Of a stretch of DNA of 64,000 nucleotides, positions 19,301 to 28,644 are shown piece after piece. Position numbers and translations under genes: made by a program. The notes under the pieces were generated by a model, which was given only the letters and a program-made list of their open reading frames with translations, searched no databases and had not been told where the DNA came from. Position 1 is the first letter of the stretch. Each line of letters starts with the position of its first letter. The DNA lies in the NCBI RefSeq assembly GCF_001592945.1, contig NZ_LRPB01000049.1, positions 186,001 to 250,000 of the forward strand, in the 5' to 3' direction. This DNA comes from Roseivirga seohaensis (lineage in GTDB: Bacteria; Bacteroidota; Bacteroidia; Cytophagales; Cyclobacteriaceae).

Positions 19301-21882
19301 CCCTGACCATGGTGGTAGCTGCCCACGAATTAAAAAGGCTTGGAATCGTTGAAAAACCTACGATTCTGGCTTTAAAGGCCAATGTAGGACAGGTTACAGA
19401 AACCTTTAAAAAGGCCTATCCCAAAGCGAAAGTACTAGCTCCCAGTGGAGTGGACTTCACTCCGCAGAACAGGCAAAGGCTCTTCCATGAGATTAAAAAC
19501 AACCGTTGGGACTGCATCATCATGACCCACGACCAGTTTGGGAAAATCCCACAGGCACCTGAAATACAACAGCAGGTTTTACTATCAGAACTGGGCAATC
19601 TGGAAAAGGATTTAGAGGCCATCAAAAATTCGGGCGGGGATATTTCCAGAAGAATGCTCAAAGGACTGGAAATCCGCAAAGTCAATCTACTTGGTAAGCT
19701 TAAAAAACTGACGGGAAAGATCGAAAGCAAAAAGGATGATCAGGTTCATTTTATGGATACGGGCATAGATCACTTGTTCATCGATGAATCCCACAAATTC
19801 AAGAACCTCACTTTTACCACCCGACACAGCCGTGTAGCGGGACTGGGCAATCCGCAAGGTAGCCAAAAAGCCCTCAACATGCTTTTTGCGATCAGAACCT
19901 TGCAGGAGAAATTTGACCAAGACCTTTGTGTGACTTTTTGTTCAGGTACGCCTATCTCCAATAGCCTTACCGAAATGTACCTGTTGTTTAAATACCTGCG
20001 CCCGCGTGAACTGGTACGTCAACGCATTGATAATTTTGATGCTTGGGCGGCTGTGTTTGCAAAAAAAACGGTGGATTTTGAGTTCTCCGTTACTAACGAA
20101 ATACGTGCTAAGGAACGCTTTCGTCATTTTATCAAAGTGCCCGAACTGGCCTTGCTCTATAACGCCATTACCGATTATAAAACCGCCAAACACATAGGGC
20201 TGGATAAACCCGAGTTGGAAGAAAAGCTGGTGCCGATTGCTCCCGATGCTATGCAAGAGGATTTCATACAACGGCTGATGGCCTTTGCCCGCAATGGGGA
20301 CGCCAAACTGATTGGAAGACCACCCTTAAGCGCAACAGAAGATAAAGCCCGTATGCTGATTGCCACCAACTATGGCAAAATGATGGCGACCGATATGCGC
20401 CTGATCGACCCTGAAAAATACAAGGATAACCCGGGTGGAAAACTTATGGAAGCTGCCCAGAACATCGAAGCATGGTATACCAAGAGTGCTGCGCAAAAGG
20501 GAACACAAATTATTTTTAGTGACATCGGTACACCCAAGGAGGGGTTTAATGTTTACGATGCGCTAAAACAATTATTGGTAGAGACCTATCAGATTCCTGC
20601 CCACCAGATCAGCTTCATTCACGATTGGGCAGATCATAAAAAGCCCCAGTTGTATAAGAAAATGAACAGCGGAGAAATCCGCGTACTGCTCGGCAGTACT
20701 GAAAAAGCAGGTACTGGACTCAACGTACAGGCCAGAGTAGTGGCGATACATAATTTAGATATACCCTGGAAGCCTTCTGAATTGGATCAGCGCCATGGAA
20801 GGGGTGCCCGTCAGGGCAATTTTGTTGCCAAAGAACACTTCGGTAACAAAGTGGTCAGCTATATCTATGCCACCGAAAGGTCGCTTGACAACTACAAGTT
20901 CAACCTGCTTAAAAACAAACAAACCTTTATCAGCCAGATGAAGGAATCTTCCCTGAGCGTACGCACCATTGACGAGGGTGCCATTGATGCGCAGAGCGGC
21001 ATGAATTTCTCGGAGTACATCGCCATTCTTTCAGGAGATAACACGCTTTTGGAAAAGTCCAAGGTGGACAAGAAACTGGCGGTTTTGGAAAGTCTCAAAA
21101 AAATCCACTACAAAGAATCCGCCAGAGCTGAGGCAAGCCTCAAACAACTTGGTCTTGATAAGCAGAAAACCACAGAAATCCTTAAAAATTTAAAGCAGGA
21201 CGAAGCCCATTATACCGCAAAGCGCACCTTCACTAAAGACGGGACTAAAAACAACCCCGTCCACTTAAAAGATCTGAACAAAGCCAACGCAACTTCCATA
21301 GGGCAGTTCCTGAACGAGCTTCACAAGCACTGGAAACCCAAAGGACAACAGAGTGAAGAAAAGATAGGAAGCCTATACGGATTTGACCTTTACATCCGTC
21401 AGGAAAAAACCGCTTGGCTGGAAAAACACGGTATTGATTACCACACTTCAAATGGCTTCTACGCAATCCACCCCAAGGGCAGTATCAAGTACACCTACAA
21501 CAGTGGGCAACCCGACAGCGAGAACCCAAAACGGGCTGCCCGACATTTTCTAAATGCCATTGACAGGGTAAAGCTCTTAAGGGAAAAAAGCGAGCAAAAA
21601 CTAAAGGACATCGGCCAAGAAATCTTACAGACCAAAGCACTGATCGGGAAGCCTTTTAAGCGAGAAGAAGAACTACTGGCTTTAAAAAAGGAAAGTACCC
21701 GCTTGGAGCATAAAATTACCACGAACATAAAAGCCGCTGAATTAAACCCTGAATCAACCGAATTGAAGGCTCCAGATAATCTTCCCGCCCTTAATGGGCA
21801 CACCCAAACCAAAAAAATGAACGGCCATTCCAAGACCGTGCATAGAACTAAAAAGAAAACTACTTCAACCCTGCGCAGATGA
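16384..21882 (+). CDS. DarB-like N6-methylase / SNF2 helicase giant protein
   Basis: An 1832-residue cytosolic protein. The N-terminal part is an N6-adenine methylase: SAM motif EPSAGAG at 131-137 and catalytic-type motif SNIPFG at 200-205 in place of NPPY. A long middle segment leads to an SF2 helicase of SNF2 type with Walker A EVGLGKT at 967-973, DESH box at 1134-1137, and later ERSLDNYKF and [11 protein letters not shown] motifs. The C-terminus is a basic coiled region ending [10 protein letters not shown]. Domain order recalls phage P1 DarB, which protects incoming DNA from type I restriction. An anti-restriction role during transfer is therefore likely but inferred. It sits between TraE and TraF in the transfer cluster. 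Confidence 0.88.
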   Translation: MAYNPRQKLSDNIRAIDVALRFKEGAKVNADDLGLLERYAGFGGLKAILYPYGPKEEWEKLGASKADMGLHEDFQKLHELLKTHLDEQTYNQAVASLKNSVLTAFYTPEVVPQALFDVLKKQGIHPESVYEPSAGAGVFVKEATKAFPKIQHITAVEKDLVSGYVLQARASRLKVDKTIHVSGLEQTSENESGRFDLVTSNIPFGNFQVHDPAFPSQINGKIHNYFFAKGLEKLKNGGLLAYITTDAFLNSPSNKGAREYLFGQADFVSLTVMPDSLMWDTGGTQAPSHLLVVQKQDIKNELSPDEQLLLSTVKKQNEFGSFSLNSYIEHHPETFLGNSLEAGTNQYGQPHQKVTFKGDLQGLYVPLTLQLEQDVKNHLDQKAFYGKAIVAIQDEKAKKLTFLDPPESPQQIPEMQLGLFDLQPERNINRAMAYLSDADKRMVEERSVRLISSLHPTENPKHESLVLLIAKGKKTNNYLYRLYSNLKEISGTQNWMNSTVLSREMQRVSDALQPYAHDYIIEGEKHLQPLLAANDTYIARDLPVHYKEGTLISFKGALGILGKIDPNQHQAPVYLIKSKPGDSKFFEDYLNLRDIYFKLMEQGDNMPETTMLRQMLSDQYGHFVSSYGPLNHKPNKDRILQDAAFGFQMLASLELRQGTSFVPSDLLREDLSVKAEPLSTDDPLEGLAMSLNEKGKVDLDFIAATTAMDSKEVVEALGDHIYLNPANGNWEPKDLFLSDHVREKLVAVKKKANQEPANPEFQRSLKALENVQPTAIPYKLLDFNLGERWIPLEYYNRFARELFDLDVNVHYLSSLDSFKVTVRGSNAKVNQEFAVTPKSGRTTYGYTLLEHALENTTPFYTYTIEDTFGREMRKPDNEATQLAHQKIEDIRERFVEWMAEQPAQEQTTIELLYNKIYNGYAPREYDGSHLTFPGLDKAALGIEDLYSSQKNAAWRIIQNRGALIDHEVGLGKTLTMVVAAHELKRLGIVEKPTILALKANVGQVTETFKKAYPKAKVLAPSGVDFTPQNRQRLFHEIKNNRWDCIIMTHDQFGKIPQAPEIQQQVLLSELGNLEKDLEAIKNSGGDISRRMLKGLEIRKVNLLGKLKKLTGKIESKKDDQVHFMDTGIDHLFIDESHKFKNLTFTTRHSRVAGLGNPQGSQKALNMLFAIRTLQEKFDQDLCVTFCSGTPISNSLTEMYLLFKYLRPRELVRQRIDNFDAWAAVFAKKTVDFEFSVTNEIRAKERFRHFIKVPELALLYNAITDYKTAKHIGLDKPELEEKLVPIAPDAMQEDFIQRLMAFARNGDAKLIGRPPLSATEDKARMLIATNYGKMMATDMRLIDPEKYKDNPGGKLMEAAQNIEAWYTKSAAQKGTQIIFSDIGTPKEGFNVYDALKQLLVETYQIPAHQISFIHDWADHKKPQLYKKMNSGEIRVLLGSTEKAGTGLNVQARVVAIHNLDIPWKPSELDQRHGRGARQGNFVAKEHFGNKVVSYIYATERSLDNYKFNLLKNKQTFISQMKESSLSVRTIDEGAIDAQSGMNFSEYIAILSGDNTLLEKSKVDKKLAVLESLKKIHYKESARAEASLKQLGLDKQKTTEILKNLKQDEAHYTAKRTFTKDGTKNNPVHLKDLNKANATSIGQFLNELHKHWKPKGQQSEEKIGSLYGFDLYIRQEKTAWLEKHGIDYHTSNGFYAIHPKGSIKYTYNSGQPDSENPKRAARHFLNAIDRVKLLREKSEQKLKDIGQEILQTKALIGKPFKREEELLALKKESTRLEHKITTNIKAAELNPESTELKAPDNLPALNGHTQTKKMNGHSKTVHRTKKKTTSTLRR

Positions 21883-22202
21883 ACGAGCTACCCATTAACA
21901 AAGGCATTAACAAACCCATAGAATTTAAGGGACTGAAAGCCCAGTATATCGGCTATCTGGCTGTGGGGCTGATCGTGCTGCTTATCCTCTTTGCCATTCT
22001 CTATGTACTGGGTGTGCAGGTGCTTGTCTGTGTGGGCATCGCCTTTGGACTGGGTACGGCACTCTTTGTTCAGGTATTCCGCCTTAGCCACCGCTACGGG
22101 GAACATGGGCTTATGAAAGCAACAGCCCACAGACAAGTGCCCGAAACCTTGGTGTTCAGAAGTCGCCAAGTATTTCTCAACCTAAAGTCCAATAACACAT
22201 GA
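21879..22202 (+). CDS. traF: Conjugative transposon protein TraF (DUF4133)
   Basis: A 107-residue protein. After a charged front ([19 protein letters not shown]), two adjacent transmembrane helices (about 24-47 and 48-67) are followed by a basic cytosolic tail. The layout is that of DUF4133/TraF, comparable to VirB3. The gene overlaps the giant methylase-helicase by 4 bases and TraG by 4 bases, so all three are translated together. In T4SS, VirB3-like proteins partner with the VirB4 ATPase, here encoded immediately downstream. Confidence 0.88.
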   Translation: MNELPINKGINKPIEFKGLKAQYIGYLAVGLIVLLILFAILYVLGVQVLVCVGIAFGLGTALFVQVFRLSHRYGEHGLMKATAHRQVPETLVFRSRQVFLNLKSNNT

Positions 22203-24673
22203 TCAACACAAGAAAAACCCGATCCATCGAAAAACTGATGCCCTTGTACAAGGTTGAAAATGATTGTATACTCTCCCGTCAGGGAGATGTGACCTTGGGC
22301 TTTAAAGTGGAGCTCCCAGAGATTTTCACCCTCAGCCCTGAAGAATACAAAAGCCTGCACCATAGCTGGGTGAAAGCTATACGTGGCTTGCCTGTCAATA
22401 CCATGCTGCATAAGCAGGATTGGTTTACAGAAAAAAAATGTCAGGCAGATTTTGAGCAAGCGGATCAATCGTTTCTCTCCCGTGCAAGCGAACGCTTTTT
22501 TAATGAAAGACCATTTCTTGATCACCACTGTTATCTGTTTATCACCCAACGTACCACGCGTTTTAAGCTGTCCAAATCCTCGCTTTCCAATCTTTTGCGC
22601 AGTTCACTTGCTCCAAAAGAAGCCATAGATTCCAAAAAAGTGGATGCGTTTTATGACACTATTGGGCAATTCATCCAAATCCTGCTCGATGGAAGGGTTG
22701 AACTCACCAGGCTTACAGCCGACCAATTGGTCGGAACACCTTCTACCACGGGCATACTGGAGCGCTACCTCTTTTTACAGGATGAACAAACGCCTCCTTC
22801 ACTTTGTGACATTAGTTTTAAGCCTGAGTGGAAGATCGGGGAAAAATATTGCCAGCTCTACAGTTTGGCGGATGTAGAAGATCTGCCCGGCAAGTGCAGC
22901 CCCTACATACATTATGAAAAATATTCTACCGATAGAACCAACTACACCGTAGGATTTGCTTCGCCCTTAGGTCAGCTTTTGCCCTGTAACCACATCTACA
23001 ATCAGTACATTTTCAGGGAAGACGTGGCCAAGACCATGAAACGTCTGGAGGCCAAACGGCTGCGTTTGCAATCGCTTTCAGCCTATTCACGCGAAAATGC
23101 CATTGCGCGGGATGCCACGGCCAGCTTTCTAAACGGAGCCATCAGTAAAGGCCGTCAGCCTGTAAAGGCACATTTCAATGTGCTGGTTTGGACAGAAGAT
23201 GCTGCCAAACGAAAAGAACTGCGCAATCTGGCTTCTTCATCACTGGCCAAAATGGATGCCCACCCCAAACAGGAAACCAAGGGAGCACCGCAAATCTATT
23301 GGGCAGGTTTGCCTGGTAACGCAGGGGCTTTTCCTGGCAATGATACCTTCGATACTTTTGTTGAGCAGGCCACCTGTTTTTTCAATATGGAAACCCATTA
23401 CCGCTCTTCGGTAAGTCCGGTGGGTATCCGTTTGGGTGACCGCTCCACGGGCAGGCCCCTGAACGTGGATATTTCAGATGAGCCTATGAAAAAAGGGCTA
23501 ATCACCAACCGCAATAAATTCATCTTAGGGCCTTCGGGCAGTGGTAAAAGTTTTTTCACCAACCATATGGTACGTGCTTATTATGAACAGGGCACCCACG
23601 TAGTACTGGTAGATGTTGGCCATAGCTATAAAGGATTGTGCGAACTGGTAGGCGGCTATTACTTCACCTACGAAGAAAAGAATCCCATCTGTTTCAATCC
23701 CTTCTATATCTCAGGTATACTGGACACCGAAAAGAAGGAAAGCATCAAAACCCTGCTTTTGGCACTTTGGAAAAAAGACGATGAAGTATTTACTCGCAGT
23801 GAATATGTCGCCCTCTCCAATGCCCTGACCCAATACTACCAGTACTTGGGTAAAAACACCGATACATTCCCGGGCTTTAATAGCTTTTATGAATTCTTGA
23901 AGGGTGAGTTTGTAAATGCTTTAAAACGGGATGGAGTTAAGGAAAAAGACTTTGATGTAGAGAATTTTCTTTACGTGCTAAAGCCTTACTATCAGGGTGG
24001 GGAGTTTGACTACTTGCTCAACGCCACAGAAAACCTCGACTTGCTAGAGCAGCGCTTTATTGTTTTTGAACTGGACAACATCAAAGACCACCCGATCCTG
24101 TTCCCCGTGGTCACCATCATCATCATGGAGATTTTTATTTCCAAAATGCGCACCCTCAAGGGCATCCGTAAAATGATCCTGATCGAAGAGGCTTGGAAAG
24201 CCATCGCCAAAGAAGGCATGGCGGAATACATCAAATACCTCTTTAAAACAGTGCGTAAGTTTTACGGAGAAGCGATAGTAGTGACCCAAGAAGTGGAGGA
24301 TATTATCAGCAGCCCCGTGGTCAAACAGGCCATTATCAACAACAGCGATTGTAAAATCCTCCTGGACCAGAGCAAATACCAGAATAAGTTCGATCAGATA
24401 CAGGAACTATTGGGATTGACCCAGAACGAGAAAACCTTGATCCTCTCTATCAATAAGGCCAACGACCTGACCAAAAAATACAAGGAAGTCTTTATCGGGC
24501 TGGGCGGACAGGCCAGTAAGGTATACCGCACGGAAGTTTCTTTGGAAGAATACCTGGCCTATACCACCGAAGAAAGTGAAAAAATCAAAGTCCACCGCTA
24601 TGCCGAGAAGTATGGCGGAGACATAAAAAAAGGCATTGCCGCATTGGCCGCAGAAATGCGTGAAACCCTTTAA
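22199..24673 (+). CDS. traG: TraG conjugation ATPase (VirB4 family)
   Basis: An 824-residue cytosolic/membrane-associated ATPase that powers assembly of the transfer apparatus. Walker A is GPSGSGKS at 444-451. The Walker B region is KMILIEEAWKAIAKEG near 658-672. Family features include the N-terminal VENDCILSRQGDVTLGF barrel and the C-terminal VTQEVEDIISSPVVKQAIINN. The length is typical for Bacteroidota TraG. It overlaps TraF at the start and is followed after 12 bases by a secreted transfer protein. Confidence 0.94.
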   Translation: MINTRKTRSIEKLMPLYKVENDCILSRQGDVTLGFKVELPEIFTLSPEEYKSLHHSWVKAIRGLPVNTMLHKQDWFTEKKCQADFEQADQSFLSRASERFFNERPFLDHHCYLFITQRTTRFKLSKSSLSNLLRSSLAPKEAIDSKKVDAFYDTIGQFIQILLDGRVELTRLTADQLVGTPSTTGILERYLFLQDEQTPPSLCDISFKPEWKIGEKYCQLYSLADVEDLPGKCSPYIHYEKYSTDRTNYTVGFASPLGQLLPCNHIYNQYIFREDVAKTMKRLEAKRLRLQSLSAYSRENAIARDATASFLNGAISKGRQPVKAHFNVLVWTEDAAKRKELRNLASSSLAKMDAHPKQETKGAPQIYWAGLPGNAGAFPGNDTFDTFVEQATCFFNMETHYRSSVSPVGIRLGDRSTGRPLNVDISDEPMKKGLITNRNKFILGPSGSGKSFFTNHMVRAYYEQGTHVVLVDVGHSYKGLCELVGGYYFTYEEKNPICFNPFYISGILDTEKKESIKTLLLALWKKDDEVFTRSEYVALSNALTQYYQYLGKNTDTFPGFNSFYEFLKGEFVNALKRDGVKEKDFDVENFLYVLKPYYQGGEFDYLLNATENLDLLEQRFIVFELDNIKDHPILFPVVTIIIMEIFISKMRTLKGIRKMILIEEAWKAIAKEGMAEYIKYLFKTVRKFYGEAIVVTQEVEDIISSPVVKQAIINNSDCKILLDQSKYQNKFDQIQELLGLTQNEKTLILSINKANDLTKKYKEVFIGLGGQASKVYRTEVSLEEYLAYTTEESEKIKVHRYAEKYGGDIKKGIAALAAEMRETL

Positions 24674-24685
24674 CCCACATCCATT

Positions 24686-25372
24686 ATGAAACGAATATTC
24701 AGACCCCTGACCCTGTTTTTGATTTTTACCCTGTCCACCGTTACGGTGCAACCCGCTAAAGCCGTTCCTGCGGTGATCATTGAGATCATCCGTCAGGGGG
24801 TAAAAAAGGTAATCAAAGCCATAGACCTTAAAATACAGCGCAACCAGAATAAGATCATCTGGCTACAGAATGCCCAAAAGACGTTGGAGAATGCCCTGTC
24901 CAAACTCAAACTGGAAGAAATAGGCGAGTGGACAGAGAAACAGCGGGAGCTTTATGACCAATACTTCCAAGAGCTTTGGAAGGTCAAGAGCTACATCGCC
25001 CAATACCAGAGGGTAAAAGACATTGCCAAAAAACAAGGTCAGCTAATGGCAGAGTATCAACGGGCGTGGCGACTGATACAAGCAGACCCGCATTTTACAG
25101 CCGTGGAGCTTCGCTACATGGAAGATGTGTATGAGGGTATCCTGCTTTCCAGTGTTCAAAATTTAGAGCATGTACTGTCCGTAGTGGATGCCTTCACCAC
25201 TCAAATGAGCGATGGACAGCGCTTGGAAATTATCCATAAGACGGAGAAAAATGTGGAGAAAAATCTGTCCGATCTAAGAGGGTTCAACCAGCGCAACATG
25301 CAGTTGAGCCTGAACCGAACAAGCTCACAAAAGAACCTTGAACTTTTAAAACAATACTATGGCATCCAGTAA
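24686..25372 (+). CDS. Secreted transfer protein, TraI-like (paralog 1 of 3)
   Basis: A 228-residue, almost wholly helical protein. The signal peptide spans residues 1-27 and ends AKAVP. The C-terminal third has MSDGQRLEIIHKTEKNV, then repeated glutamine-rich helices and the ending KQYYGIQ. That end closely parallels the gene at 26008 (ending KELYGIQ) and, less strongly, the one between them. It overlaps the next gene by 14 bases. Helical secreted proteins at this place may do the VirB5-like (pilus tip or channel) job; this is inferred from position. Confidence 0.75.
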   Translation: MKRIFRPLTLFLIFTLSTVTVQPAKAVPAVIIEIIRQGVKKVIKAIDLKIQRNQNKIIWLQNAQKTLENALSKLKLEEIGEWTEKQRELYDQYFQELWKVKSYIAQYQRVKDIAKKQGQLMAEYQRAWRLIQADPHFTAVELRYMEDVYEGILLSSVQNLEHVLSVVDAFTTQMSDGQRLEIIHKTEKNVEKNLSDLRGFNQRNMQLSLNRTSSQKNLELLKQYYGIQ

Positions 25373-26018
25373 ACATTCTTCAAAACTTCTGGTGCTTTTG
25401 ATGCTGATGGTCTTTGCAGCACCTGTATTCGCCCAAAACACAAACGAATGGATCAGGCAAAAAAAGACCCAGAAACGCTACTTGATCGAACAGATCATAG
25501 GACTGTATATTCAGGCAAGCCGTGTCAAAAAGGGCTACGACATCATGCGTAAAGGCTGGAATACGGTAGAGCAGATCACCGATGAAGATTATGGTCAGCA
25601 CAGCGATTTTTTTGCTGCCCTGAACACGGTGAGTCCTGCGATCAAAAAGGACTATAGGGTGCTGAAAACTATACAGCTGCAAAGCTGGATACTCAAAAAC
25701 TCTGGGAAGGTGTACCGGCAATTGCAAGATCAAGGCCAGTTGCAAGCCTCCACTTTACTCTATACCGACAAACTGCTCAGGGGAATCTTGAGCCAATCAA
25801 ATGGTCTGATAGATGAGTTGCTCCAGGTTTTGTCCAACGACCGCCTCGAACTGGACGATGCTGAGCGGATGGAACGTTTGGAAAACATCTATCAATCCAC
25901 TATGCGCCTCTTTGTACTGCAAAACGACTTTACCCGGCAGGTACTCGGCTACAGCCAAAGCCTCATTAAAACCAAAGAAAACCTCCAACGCCTTAAATAT
26001 CTAAACGATGACAACTAA
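25359..26018 (+). CDS. Secreted transfer protein (paralog 2 of 3)
   Basis: A 219-residue helical protein with a signal peptide (residues 8-25, ending PVFAQN). It contains IIGLYIQASRVKKGYDIMRKGWNTVEQITDEDYG, which lines up with MYQGYKILDKGYNTVKDIAAGEF in the next gene. It also carries a DDAERMERLENIYQS stretch equivalent to MSDHERIQAIDRIFS. It overlaps both neighbours (14 and 11 bases). The family is known from conjugative transposons, but its exact role is not established; a periplasmic part of the channel is inferred. Confidence 0.72.
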   Translation: MASSKHSSKLLVLLMLMVFAAPVFAQNTNEWIRQKKTQKRYLIEQIIGLYIQASRVKKGYDIMRKGWNTVEQITDEDYGQHSDFFAALNTVSPAIKKDYRVLKTIQLQSWILKNSGKVYRQLQDQGQLQASTLLYTDKLLRGILSQSNGLIDELLQVLSNDRLELDDAERMERLENIYQSTMRLFVLQNDFTRQVLGYSQSLIKTKENLQRLKYLNDDN

Positions 26019-26661
26019 AACCCTCCAACAAAAAAGTAGAGGATTTGCCCTTTGCCTTTTATTGCTACTGGCCACTCAACCGATGGCAAACGCTCAAAGC
26101 CATGAAGCTGCCCAATTGCTTTTGAACTATGAGAAACTCGTCCAGTTCAAAAAAATCCTTCAGAATATGTACCAAGGCTACAAAATTCTGGACAAAGGCT
26201 ACAACACCGTAAAGGACATTGCAGCGGGTGAGTTTTCCCTACACGAAGCCTTTCTGGACGAGCTTTTAAAGGTCAACCCACAGGTGCGCAATTATTACCG
26301 GGTTGCGGAAATCATCCGCTATCAGCAATACATCACGCGTGAATATAAAAACGCCCTGCAAAGTGCCCGCCAAAACGGTGGGTTCAGCCCACAAGAAGTG
26401 CTCTATCTGGGTGAAGTCTACCACAGCCTCTCCACTCAATCCCTGCGGAATTTAGATGAGCTGCTTCTTGTGATATCCGCTGGAAAATTGCGCATGAGCG
26501 ATCACGAACGCATACAGGCCATCGACCGCATTTTCAGCGACATGGAAGGTATGCTCGTTTTCTTGCGCCAGTTCAACACTGAGGTGTCCATTCTTCAGCA
26601 GCACCGCTTGGCACAACAGCAACAACTCAACCGCCAAAAAGAACTCTACGGAATCCAATAA
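26008..26661 (+). CDS. Secreted transfer protein (paralog 3 of 3)
   Basis: A 217-residue helical protein with a signal peptide (about residues 11-31, ending MANAQS). It shares the GYKILDKGYNTVKDI block with paralog 2 and the C-terminal MSDHERIQAIDRIF and KELYGIQ elements with paralogs 2 and 1. The three-gene tandem most likely arose by duplication inside the tra operon. It is followed 4 bases later by TraJ. Confidence 0.72.
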   Translation: MTTKTLQQKSRGFALCLLLLLATQPMANAQSHEAAQLLLNYEKLVQFKKILQNMYQGYKILDKGYNTVKDIAAGEFSLHEAFLDELLKVNPQVRNYYRVAEIIRYQQYITREYKNALQSARQNGGFSPQEVLYLGEVYHSLSTQSLRNLDELLLVISAGKLRMSDHERIQAIDRIFSDMEGMLVFLRQFNTEVSILQQHRLAQQQQLNRQKELYGIQ

Positions 26662-26665
26662 AAAA

Positions 26666-27646
26666 ATGATTATGAAAACAAAACACTTCCTTATCCCATT
26701 GATTTTTCTGACTCTCCTTGTCTGCCCCAACATGCTTCAGGCACAAAGCGATATGCAAGCCCTAAACAGTTTGCACGGCATCCTTGACCGTCTTTATGAT
26801 GAAATGATTCCCTTGAGCAGCCGCCTTATCAACGTTGCCCGTGCGTTGGCTGGCTTTGCTGCCCTTTGGTACATCGCATACCGCGTTTGGGGACACATTG
26901 CCCGTGCCGAGCCGATTGACATGTACCCTTTGCTTAGACCGTTTGCCCTGGGGCTGTCCATCCTGCTTTTCCCAACTTTATTGGCGCTCCTCAACGGGGT
27001 AATGCAACCCATTGTAAATGCTACGGCCAACATGGTGGAGGGTTCTAACCAGGCCATTGCCCGTCATTTTGATGAACAGTTCAAGGCACTATATGAAGGT
27101 TCTGGATCGGCAAGCCCGGGTAACAATGAAGATTGGCAGGTGTATGCCCAACAGGAAGATAACAACTCGATGGTCGGAAAATTTTTCTCTTGGTGGATTA
27201 TGGACCAGATAAATACGGTGGTCAGCGCAATACTGCAACTGCTCTATGCTGCGGCAACCTTGTGTATCAATACCATACGCACCTTTAACCTTATTGTATT
27301 GGCCATATTGGGGCCTCTGGTGCTTGGTATTTCCATTTTTGACGGCTTCCAGCATACCCTGACTGCTTGGTTTTCCCGCTATATAAATGTATCGCTCTGG
27401 TTGCCGGTAGCCAATATTTTCGGGGCTATTCTGGCCAAAATACAGGCCAATATGATGATCGGTGATCAAAATATCCTTTCGGGAACCGCCTACATCGTCT
27501 TTATGATCATTGCCATAGTAGGCTATTTCACCGTGCCCAGCGTGGCCAATTACATCATCCAGCCAGGAGGTCGCGATAACCTTTTAAACAAGACCAATAA
27601 TTTGGTACAGACTACCGCGAAGGCGGCAGCAACGGCCATTATTTAA
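26666..27646 (+). CDS. traJ: Conjugative transposon protein TraJ (polytopic membrane channel component)
   Basis: A 326-residue protein. The signal-type N-terminus (residues 6-26, ending LQAQSD) is followed by several transmembrane segments: around 53-75, 90-110, 178-205, 210-230 and 275-295. The layout corresponds to TraJ of CTnDOT-type systems, the functional counterpart of VirB6. A second ATG two codons later (26672) is an equally good start. TraK follows after 21 bases. Confidence 0.85.
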   Translation: MIMKTKHFLIPLIFLTLLVCPNMLQAQSDMQALNSLHGILDRLYDEMIPLSSRLINVARALAGFAALWYIAYRVWGHIARAEPIDMYPLLRPFALGLSILLFPTLLALLNGVMQPIVNATANMVEGSNQAIARHFDEQFKALYEGSGSASPGNNEDWQVYAQQEDNNSMVGKFFSWWIMDQINTVVSAILQLLYAAATLCINTIRTFNLIVLAILGPLVLGISIFDGFQHTLTAWFSRYINVSLWLPVANIFGAILAKIQANMMIGDQNILSGTAYIVFMIIAIVGYFTVPSVANYIIQPGGRDNLLNKTNNLVQTTAKAAATAII

Positions 27647-27667
27647 AACCCTTTTTCCAATACAACT

Positions 27668-28285
27668 ATGTTTAAACAACTTCTCAATATTGATACTGCC
27701 TTTAAGCACCTGCGCCTTTTCACCTTGGTGGTTGTACTGGCGGCAGCCCTTATAAGTTGCTTTTCTATTTATAAGAGCTTTCAAATGGTGCACCGTATGC
27801 AAGAACGCATCTACATACTGGCAAGCGGAAAAGCATTGGAAGCATTTTCTGCTGAACGAAAGGACAACATCCCGGTGGAGGCCAGAGATCATATAAAGAT
27901 GTTTCATCACTATTTTATGACCTTGAGCCCCGATGAGGAGCTGATCAAAACAAGGGTAACCAAAGCCCTTTATCTGGCCGATGGATCGGCCAAAAATGCT
28001 TACGACAACTTGCGGGAAAGCGGGTATTACACCCGTCTGGTTTCAGGGAACATGAGCCAGGAAATTCTGATGGACAGCATCCACATTCAGACCGATAACT
28101 ACCCCTTTTACTTCCGCTACTACGGCAGTCAGAAAATTGTGCGCTCCACAAGTATCGTCACTCGCAGGCTGGTCACCCAAGGGTATCTGCGCGAGGTAAT
28201 GCGCTCGGACAACAACCCGCACGGCTTCTTGATCGAGAAGTGGAAGACCTTGGAAAACGAAGACATAACGGTAAAAATAAGATGA
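27668..28285 (+). CDS. traK: Conjugative transposon protein TraK
   Basis: A 205-residue bitopic protein. A short cytosolic front (MFKQLLNIDTAFKHLR) is followed by one transmembrane helix (about 17-37) and a periplasmic domain with DHIKMFHHYFMTLSPDE and the C-terminal RLVTQGYLREVMRSDNNPHGFLIEKW. This is the TraK form, resembling VirB8 in topology. The stop codon overlaps the start of the TraL-like gene (ATGA). Confidence 0.9.
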   Translation: MFKQLLNIDTAFKHLRLFTLVVVLAAALISCFSIYKSFQMVHRMQERIYILASGKALEAFSAERKDNIPVEARDHIKMFHHYFMTLSPDEELIKTRVTKALYLADGSAKNAYDNLRESGYYTRLVSGNMSQEILMDSIHIQTDNYPFYFRYYGSQKIVRSTSIVTRRLVTQGYLREVMRSDNNPHGFLIEKWKTLENEDITVKIR

Positions 28286-28644
28286 CCATGAAAAAAATGG
28301 TAAGCCACTGGAATGACAAGGCCGCAGCCCTTCTGGCAGGACGCATCCTTAGCTGGCAACGAAAACTGGCAAACGTGCTTCAGGGCTGGGAAAAAAGGCT
28401 CAGCATCAAACAGAAAAAGCGAGGGCTGTTCCTGTTTTGCCTTTTAGGTGCCAGTGCCTGTTTTATTCCCCTTTACAATGGACTCTATAATACCCCTGCA
28501 AAGGCTTTGGATAGAGACCCTCAAATCATAACCAGTCCACCTATACTCCCCGATATAGATGGGCTGCAACCCGACACCCTTTCACTTAAAAAAACAAATG
28601 AAAAACCCCAAAACAAGCAATATGATGAAGACACAAAAAAATGA
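28282..28644 (+). CDS. traL: TraL-like small membrane protein
   Basis: A 120-residue protein with a basic N-terminus (MTMKKMVSHWNDKAAALLAGR), one transmembrane segment (about 53-70) and a charged tail. I chose the ATG at 28282, which overlaps the TraK stop; a GTG 14 codons upstream is less likely. Position between TraK and TraM and the topology match TraL (DUF3989-like). The sequence match is only moderate. Confidence 0.7.
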   Translation: MTMKKMVSHWNDKAAALLAGRILSWQRKLANVLQGWEKRLSIKQKKRGLFLFCLLGASACFIPLYNGLYNTPAKALDRDPQIITSPPILPDIDGLQPDTLSLKKTNEKPQNKQYDEDTKK

